A stretch of DNA of 8,998 nt from Clostridiales bacterium (GTDB lineage Bacteria > Bacillota > Clostridia > Oscillospirales > Acutalibacteraceae): positions 1 to 8,998 of the forward strand of contig JAJBVR010000039.1 in the NCBI GenBank assembly GCA_020859725.1, read 5' to 3'. This document shows, in pieces, positions 1 through 4,476 of the stretch. A program made the translations under genes and the position numbers. How positions within the stretch are numbered: the first letter of the stretch is position 1; each line of letters starts with the position of its first letter. The notes beneath the pieces are model-generated. The model was not told where the DNA came from. It was given only the letters and a program-made list of their open reading frames with translations, and made no database searches.

Positions 1-1
1 A

Positions 2-181
2 TGGTATGGTGTTAATGTAAAATATAACAAAGAAAGTAATGGATATATTGTTGAGGTTGAAAACACGATTTTTTATTTTGACGATAATCCTGATATTGCT
101 GATGAGCAGCAAAGCGATATAATTTATTGTGTAAATGAAAACGGTTATTACTGTTGGGGAGCAAACGAATGGCTGAAATAG
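2..181 (+). CDS. C-terminal end of an unrecognised protein (partial, cut by window start)
   Basis: An uninterrupted reading frame runs from the first bases of the window to a TAG at 179-181 and encodes the last 59 residues of a protein whose start lies upstream. The tail is rich in aromatic and acidic residues (IFYFDDNPDIADE in the middle, GYYCWGANEWLK at the end). I see no catalytic motif, membrane segment or repeat. It is probably a real gene end because it stays open throughout and its last 13 bases overlap the start of holA, the arrangement expected of a translationally coupled operon. In many Firmicutes the gene before holA is comEC (DNA uptake channel), but this tail does not carry anything I can recognise as ComEC, so the function is left open. 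Confidence 0.6.
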   Translation, partial: WYGVNVKYNKESNGYIVEVENTIFYFDDNPDIADEQQSDIIYCVNENGYYCWGANEWLK

Positions 182-1218
182 ATGAAAAGCAGTTAAAGCA
201 GCAAATTAAATCGGAAAATTTTTCAAACGCGTATTTTATTTACGGCGAGGAAAGTTATCTGAAAGAATATTATGTGGGCAGGCTTAAGAGCAAACTGATA
301 GGAAAAAACTTTGAGGATTTCAATTTGCACAGCTATAATGGAAAAAAAGCAGGAATTACCGATATTCTTAAGGATGCCGATTTGCTGCCGATGATGGGCG
401 GATATAATTTAGTTCTTGTATGCGATTATCCCTTTGATAAAAGCAGCGCAGATTGCGGTGTAATAAAAGAATATCTTAAAGATGTTCCGCAAACAACCGT
501 TTTGCTTTTTTGGTATGATACTGTTGAGGTTGATATAAAGAAAAATTCAAAATGGAAATCGGTTCAGTCGGCGTTTGCAAAAGCAGGTTCTTCCGTCTGC
601 TTTTCAAAGCGAAGTGAAAACGAGCTTATTAAAATGCTGGTAAATGGCTGTAAAAGGCGAAATGCAGCGCTTTCGCCTGAAAATGCAAAATATTTAATTT
701 CATTCAGCGGAAGCGATATAAAAACACTTTTAAATGAAACGGAAAAATTATGTGCATTTGTCGGGAACGGAGAAATAACGTTAGATATAATCAACAAACT
801 TGCTGTTAAAAGCCTTCAGGCAAAGGTTTTTGATTTGTCAAAATCAATAGTTAACGGTGATTATGAAAAGGCATACTCTGTTTTAAATTCACTTTTTGCC
901 GCTAAAGAAGAACCTGTTTCTGTTTTAGCCGTAATTTCAAATTGTTTTGTTGATATGTATAGGGTTAAATGTGCGAAAATCGCCGGACTTTCTTTCAGTG
1001 ACCCGGCTGAATATTATAATTACCGCGGCAGGGAATTTGCTCTTAGAAATGCCGCCAAAAGCTCGGCATCTCTGTCTGTGGAGCAGTTAAGAAAATCTCT
1101 TGAAGTTCTTATGCAGGCGGATAACACCTTGAAAAGCGCTTCTGCCGATTCAAGGCTTGTGCTGGAGGAAACCATGGTTAAGCTGCTGCTTATTTCGAAA
1201 GAGGTAAAATATGATTAA
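169..1218 (+). CDS. holA: DNA polymerase III subunit delta
   Basis: This 349-residue protein matches the clamp-loader delta subunit, which opens the beta sliding clamp and helps load it on primed DNA at the replication fork. The N-terminus has the family signature AYFIYGEESYLKEYY (residues 21-35), followed by an AAA+-like domain without a Walker A loop, as is normal for bacterial delta. A middle helical region follows, then the C-terminal collar domain (roughly 210-349) with a conserved-looking late helix (LEVLMQADNTLKS). Length is normal for the family. I place the start at ATG 169 rather than the in-frame TTG at 154, because GGGGAG at 156-161 sits 7 bases before the ATG as its Shine-Dalgarno site. 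The gene overlaps the upstream frame by 13 bp and rnmV by 8 bp, so it is probably expressed as part of an operon with its promoter outside the window. Confidence 0.95.
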   Translation: MAEIDEKQLKQQIKSENFSNAYFIYGEESYLKEYYVGRLKSKLIGKNFEDFNLHSYNGKKAGITDILKDADLLPMMGGYNLVLVCDYPFDKSSADCGVIKEYLKDVPQTTVLLFWYDTVEVDIKKNSKWKSVQSAFAKAGSSVCFSKRSENELIKMLVNGCKRRNAALSPENAKYLISFSGSDIKTLLNETEKLCAFVGNGEITLDIINKLAVKSLQAKVFDLSKSIVNGDYEKAYSVLNSLFAAKEEPVSVLAVISNCFVDMYRVKCAKIAGLSFSDPAEYYNYRGREFALRNAAKSSASLSVEQLRKSLEVLMQADNTLKSASADSRLVLEETMVKLLLISKEVKYD

Positions 1219-1789
1219 AATTAAAGAAGTGGTTATTGTTGAGGGCAAGTATGATAAAATAAAGCTGTCAAATATATTGGACGCGCTTATCATTGAAACT
1301 AACGGATTTCATATATATAATGACAGGGAAAAAATTAATTTCATAAGAAAACTGGCTTCCGAAAGAGGGATAATTATATTGACAGATTCGGACCATTCCG
1401 GTTTTCAGATAAGAAATTTTATTTCACGCGGAATTGATAGAAACAAAATAAAAAATATTTATATACCGGATGTATTCGGAAAAGAAAAACGAAAGCAAGC
1501 TCCGTCTAAGGATGGAAAACTCGGAGTAGAAGGCATTTCGGATGAGATACTCATAAAGCTTTTCAGTGAAAATAACATAAGTTATGCGTCGGAAGAAAAA
1601 AAGGATTTAATAACAAATTATGATTTGTATACGCACGGGTTTTCAGGAGCCCCCAATTCAAAGGAAAAGAAAAAGAAACTCCTAAAAAGTCTTGAACTTC
1701 CGGAATTTCTTTCAACAAATTCACTTTTGAGTTATCTTAATTGTAAAATGACGAAAACTGAATTTGAAAATTATATTACAACTATTTGA
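1211..1789 (+). CDS. rnmV: Ribonuclease M5 (5S rRNA maturation, TOPRIM domain)
   Basis: This 192-residue protein has the RNase M5 form: an N-terminal TOPRIM domain and a C-terminal DUF4093-type region. The family endonuclease trims precursor 5S rRNA on both strands of its stem in Firmicutes, with ribosomal protein L18 as cofactor in Bacillus. Visible TOPRIM residues are the glutamate E11 in VEGKYD and the acidic pair D59 and D61 in LTDSDHSGFQIR, which bind the catalytic metal. The family motif KLGVEG is at 103-108. Length is close to the Bacillus enzyme (about 186 residues). The RBS AAAGAGG (1198-1204) lies inside holA, and the start overlaps the holA end by 8 bp, suggesting coupled translation. 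In Bacillus the gene sits beside ksgA; here it follows holA. A related TOPRIM/DUF4093 protein of different specificity cannot be fully excluded. Confidence 0.88.
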   Translation: MIKIKEVVIVEGKYDKIKLSNILDALIIETNGFHIYNDREKINFIRKLASERGIIILTDSDHSGFQIRNFISRGIDRNKIKNIYIPDVFGKEKRKQAPSKDGKLGVEGISDEILIKLFSENNISYASEEKKDLITNYDLYTHGFSGAPNSKEKKKKLLKSLELPEFLSTNSLLSYLNCKMTKTEFENYITTI

Positions 1790-2829
1790 CTTTTTTGCTC
1801 CGTTCCGCAGGGAAGGGGAGTTTTATACCCTAAGTTATAAATATCTGTGTAAAGGCATTCGTTAATGAAAAAAGGCTTGGTGATTTTATCACAGTCTGAA
1901 AGCTTTGTAATAATCGGTTTTGATGATTTTTTCTTTATTTCGGCAAGCAGACTTTCCCCTTTTTCGTTAAATCCCAGGATATGGATATACGGGACTTCTG
2001 CCGAATATCCGGTTATCCCCAAATACACTCTTAATATTATTCTTTTTATGCGTGAAAGAGTGTATCTTTTTGTTTTAATATTCATATATAATTCATCAAG
2101 ATTTGAAGAAATTTCAGCCGCGTTTTTGATTCTGTTTTCAAGTCCTTCTGAAATTCCGTCAAACATTAAAAGGCTGTCCTTGCTAATTGTGCGCAATTTA
2201 TATAATACTGCCTTTTCGCAGTTATAAACAGAAGATATTTTATTTTCATCAAGGGTTTTTCTTATCGCAGAGGAACTGTATAATTCATCATCGGTATCAT
2301 GGCCCTTTCCTATTCTTTTAATTACCGTGCACGGAAGTGATGTGAATTTGATATATTCGGTAGCAAGTATATTATTAGGTGTTTCAAGTATATCTGATTT
2401 TAAAATTTTGCTTCTCGCGGCGGGGTATGATATTCCGCTTTTCATTTCGGCGGATATCATTTTTTGTGTTTTTGTGCTTTTTATTATATCGGCAGCTTTT
2501 TTTAATTTATCTAAATCAGCGCATTCCACCCCAAAAGCGATTGAATCAACAACTCCGATTGATTCAAGCAAATCAACGGCGCTTTTGGCAAAACCTTCTG
2601 CCGAAAGGGTGGACTGAGCGGCAGGAAGCTCTATTATCAGGTCGGCGCCGTTTTCAAGAGCGATTTTTGCTCTTTCATATTTATTGAAAACGGCAAATTC
2701 ACCGCGCTGCACAAAGTTGCCGCTCATACAACAGATAACTCGGTCGTTATCTGCTTTTTTTACCTTATCAATTAAATATTTATGACCTTTGTGAAAAGGA
2801 TTAAATTCACATATTATACCCACATTCAT
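1771..2829 (-). CDS. tmcAL: tRNA(Met) cytidine acetate ligase (YlbM family nucleotidyltransferase)
   Basis: This protein belongs to the TmcAL/YlbM family, which activates acetate with ATP to acetyl-AMP and transfers the acetyl group to cytidine 34 of elongator tRNA-Met (ac4C), helping accurate AUG decoding. The nucleotidyltransferase signature is clear: CEFNPFHKGHKYL with the HxGH motif at residues 13-16. Family blocks MSGNFVQRGEF (35-45), AFGVEC (98-103), PNNILATEYIK (151-161) and SSSAIR (185-190) follow in order. At 352 residues it is shorter than the roughly 400-415 usual for the family, with the shortening in the C-terminal half. The ATG at 2829 is preceded by only a weak SD (GGTG). The gene is transcribed divergently from ackA, from a promoter whose -10 overlaps that of ackA. 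Its last 19 bp overlap rnmV tail-to-tail. The proximity to acetate kinase fits its use of acetate. Confidence 0.92.
   Translation of the reverse strand: MNVGIICEFNPFHKGHKYLIDKVKKADNDRVICCMSGNFVQRGEFAVFNKYERAKIALENGADLIIELPAAQSTLSAEGFAKSAVDLLESIGVVDSIAFGVECADLDKLKKAADIIKSTKTQKMISAEMKSGISYPAARSKILKSDILETPNNILATEYIKFTSLPCTVIKRIGKGHDTDDELYSSSAIRKTLDENKISSVYNCEKAVLYKLRTISKDSLLMFDGISEGLENRIKNAAEISSNLDELYMNIKTKRYTLSRIKRIILRVYLGITGYSAEVPYIHILGFNEKGESLLAEIKKKSSKPIITKLSDCDKITKPFFINECLYTDIYNLGYKTPLPCGTEQKSQIVVI
1798..1824 (+). terminator. Possible intrinsic terminator for the holA-rnmV transcript, inside the tmcAL 3' end
   Basis: Nine bases after the rnmV stop, CTCC (1798-1801) pairs with GGAG (1817-1820). 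After a small internal loop, TTCC (1803-1806) pairs with GGAA (1811-1814), closing a GCAG loop. TTTT follows at 1821-1824. The stem is GC-rich against an AT-rich background, but it is short, imperfect, and also encodes the C-terminus of TmcAL on the other strand. Its T run is short, so this is a tentative call. Confidence 0.35.
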
Positions 2830-2856
2830 AAAAACACCGAAAATTCAATATATTAC

Positions 2857-2886
2857 TTGACATTGCATTATTATATATATTATTAT
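2857..2886 (+). promoter_or_regulatory. Promoter of ackA (sigma-A type)
   Basis: A perfect TTGACA at 2857-2862 is followed after 18 bases by TATTAT at 2881-2886 (five of six matches to TATAAT). Transcription would begin near 2893, giving a leader of about 35 bases before the GTG start of ackA. The surrounding DNA is almost pure A/T, so a -10 in a neighbouring register is possible, but the -35 is unambiguous. I see no cre-like (CcpA) site nearby. Confidence 0.7.
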
Positions 2887-2910
2887 ATTAATATTAAAAG
2901 ATAAATGCAA
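2863..2910. repeat. Inverted repeat TTGCATT...AATGCAA flanking the shared -10
   Basis: TTGCATT at 2863-2869 is exactly mirrored by AATGCAA at 2904-2910. The arms are 34 bases apart, and the centre falls at about 2886.5, on the shared -10 region. The right arm contains the -35 of tmcAL; the left arm starts immediately after the -35 of ackA. It could be a pair of regulator half-sites spaced about four helical turns apart, or a chance match. Seven-base arms in AT-rich DNA are weak evidence. Confidence 0.3.
2882..2910 (-). promoter_or_regulatory. Promoter of tmcAL (sigma-A type)
   Basis: Read on the minus strand, TTGCAT (2910-2905) is followed after exactly 17 bases by a perfect TATAAT (2887-2882). 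Transcription would begin near 2875, leaving a leader of about 45 bases before the tmcAL ATG. The -10 overlaps that of the ackA promoter by five bases on the opposite strand, and the -35 falls within the ackA leader. Confidence 0.65.
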
Positions 2911-2927
2911 GATACGGAGGAATATTT

Positions 2928-4148
2928 GTGAAAATTCTTGTTATAAACTGCGGAAGTTCTTCTTTGAAATTTCAGCTTATTGATATGAAGGATGAGTCTG
3001 TTATATGCAAGGGAACTATTGAAAGAATAGGTATGCCGATAAACGGCGGTGAAAAAAATATTATTTATAAGGTTAACGATAAGGAGCTTATTTTTGACAG
3101 AGAAGTTAAGTCTCATACCGATGCCTTCGGCACTGTTATGGAGCTTATGACCAAAAGTGAATTAAAGGTGCTTGATTCGTTTGACGAGGTAGACGCTGTT
3201 GGTCACAGAGTTGTTCACGGCGGTGAGAAATATACCAAAAGCGTACTGTTTGACGATACAGTTGTAAAAGACATTGAATCGTTTACTCCGCTTGCCCCTC
3301 TTCACAATCCAGCTAATCTTCAGGGCTATGAAGCCTGCCTTTCTGTTTTGGGTCCGAATGTTCCTCAGGTTGCAGTTTTTGACACGGCTTTTCACAGCAC
3401 CATGCCTCCTATGGCGTATATGTATGCGCTTCCGTATGAATATTATGAAAAATACGGAATCCGCCGTTATGGTTTTCATGGCACTTCACATAAATATGTA
3501 AGCCAAAGGTGCGCTTCTGTGATGCATGAAAAAATTGAACGAATTAAAATGATTATCTGCCATCTAGGAAACGGTTCTTCAATAGCCGCAATTAAATTCG
3601 GAAAAGTATTTGATACTTCAATGGGTTTCACACCTTTGGATGGATTTATGATGGGAACGCGTTCTGGCGGTATTGACCCTTCAGTTGTTACTTTTTTGGA
3701 ACAAAAACTGAGTCTCTCTCCAAAAGAGGTTGAAGATATTCTTAACAAGCAGTCAGGTGTAAGCGCTATTTCGGGCGGTTACTCAGATGACCGTGATGTT
3801 GTTGCTAAGCAGAATGAGGGCGATGAAAGGGCTATTCTTGCTCACGAAATGCAGGCATATCAGATTGCTAAATACATTGGCTCTTATGTTGCTGCAATGA
3901 ATGGAGTTGACGCTATTGTGTTCACAGGCGGAATTGGTGAAAACGGTTTCTGGCTGCGAGCGAAGGTGTGCTCATACCTGGGGTATTTGGGTGTGAATAT
4001 AAATCAAGCGGTTAACCAAAAAGCGGTTAAGGGCGCCGAGGCGGAGTTAACTTCTCCTTCAGACCCTGTAAGAGTGTTTATTCTTGCAACAAATGAAGAA
4101 CTTATGATTGCAAGAGATACTAAAGAAATTGTTGAAAATTTAAAATAA
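2928..4148 (+). CDS. ackA: Acetate kinase
   Basis: This 406-residue cytosolic enzyme interconverts acetyl phosphate + ADP with acetate + ATP, the substrate-level phosphorylation step of acetate fermentation. It spans the full ASKHA-fold family length. Signature blocks are NCGSSSLKFQL at the N-terminus (N7), VGHRVVHGGEKY (R94), FDTAFHSTMP (D152), YGFHGTSHKY (H184), HLGNGSSIA (212-220), TRSGGIDPS (R245), FTGGIGENG (332-340) and the terminal ATNEELMIARDT with the metal-binding glutamate near 390. The start is GTG 2928, seven bases after GGAGG (2916-2920). No other start aligns the NCGSSS motif near the N-terminus. No pta (phosphotransacetylase) gene lies beside it in this window. It has its own promoter, shared back-to-back with tmcAL, and is followed after 22 bp by the YdbC-family gene, probably on the same transcript. 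Confidence 0.97.
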   Translation: MKILVINCGSSSLKFQLIDMKDESVICKGTIERIGMPINGGEKNIIYKVNDKELIFDREVKSHTDAFGTVMELMTKSELKVLDSFDEVDAVGHRVVHGGEKYTKSVLFDDTVVKDIESFTPLAPLHNPANLQGYEACLSVLGPNVPQVAVFDTAFHSTMPPMAYMYALPYEYYEKYGIRRYGFHGTSHKYVSQRCASVMHEKIERIKMIICHLGNGSSIAAIKFGKVFDTSMGFTPLDGFMMGTRSGGIDPSVVTFLEQKLSLSPKEVEDILNKQSGVSAISGGYSDDRDVVAKQNEGDERAILAHEMQAYQIAKYIGSYVAAMNGVDAIVFTGGIGENGFWLRAKVCSYLGYLGVNINQAVNQKAVKGAEAELTSPSDPVRVFILATNEELMIARDTKEIVENLK

Positions 4149-4170
4149 CACAGAAAAGGAGGAGCTGATT

Positions 4171-4386
4171 ATGCCGGAAATAAAATATGAAATTACTGAG
4201 CATATTGGTGTGATTTCCGAAACATCAAGGGGATGGACCCGTGAAGTGAATATGATTTCGTGGAACGGTCGTGAGCCTAAGATTGATGTGAGGGACTGGT
4301 CCCCGGATCATTCTAAAATGGGTAAGGGCTTAACCTTTACAAAAGATGAAATCAACGAACTAAAAAAACTTGTTGAAAATCTTTAA
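4171..4386 (+). CDS. YdbC/PC4-family single-stranded nucleic-acid-binding protein
   Basis: This 71-residue protein matches the YdbC branch of the PC4 (transcriptional coactivator p15) family, small dimeric proteins that bind single-stranded DNA. The match rests on the beta-rich core HIGVISETSRGWTREVNMIS (11-30), the block SWNGREPKIDVRDWSPDH (30-47) and MGKGLTFTKDE (50-60), followed by a final amphipathic helix. The whole protein is one domain, the usual size for this family. A strong AAGGAGG (4156-4162) precedes the ATG by eight bases. It lies 22 bp after ackA with no terminator between, so it is probably co-transcribed with ackA, and a terminator-like hairpin follows. Its in vivo role is not established; the sequence gives no hint of a specific partner. 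Confidence 0.87.
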   Translation: MPEIKYEITEHIGVISETSRGWTREVNMISWNGREPKIDVRDWSPDHSKMGKGLTFTKDEINELKKLVENL

Positions 4387-4395
4387 TTTTCCGAT

Positions 4396-4451
4396 TTTAA
4401 AGGGCGGCTTTATGCTTAATAAGGTTGCCCTTGAAATTTTGTGTTATTTTT
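4396..4451 (+). terminator. Intrinsic terminator after the ackA-ydbC-like unit
   Basis: AAGGGCGGCTTTAT (4400-4413) pairs along all 14 positions, with three G-U wobbles, with ATAAGGTTGCCCTT (4419-4432) around a five-base GCTTA loop. Beyond one mismatch, TTT (4396-4398) can pair with AAA (4434-4436), and a T-rich stretch TTTTGTGTTATTTTT follows at 4437-4451. The T tract is interrupted, so some readthrough into alaS is plausible. This hairpin occupies most of the 90-bp gap before alaS. I see no T-box leader (too short, no antiterminator pair) and no convincing promoter there. A TTGAAA at 4431-4436 has only poorly spaced -10 candidates. Confidence 0.65.
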
Positions 4452-4476
4452 ATATTTATCTAAGGAAGTAAAAACT

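Noticed and set aside
154..168. In-frame TTG giving holA five extra N-terminal residues
   Set aside because: The TTG overlaps the Shine-Dalgarno sequence GGGGAG that serves ATG 169, and has no SD of its own.
2830..2927. Very AT-rich stretch as a replication origin or DNA-unwinding element
   Set aside because: There are no DnaA boxes or iterons, and the bases are well explained as two divergent promoters and leaders.
4441..4476. In-frame GTG giving AlaRS twelve extra residues
   Set aside because: It lies in the T tract after the terminator hairpin, lacks an SD, and the family N-terminus begins at the ATG at 4477 behind AAGGAAG.
4387..4476. T-box riboswitch upstream of alaS
   Set aside because: The gap is only 90 bases and holds a simple hairpin; there is no room for a specifier stem and no visible T-box sequence or antiterminator.
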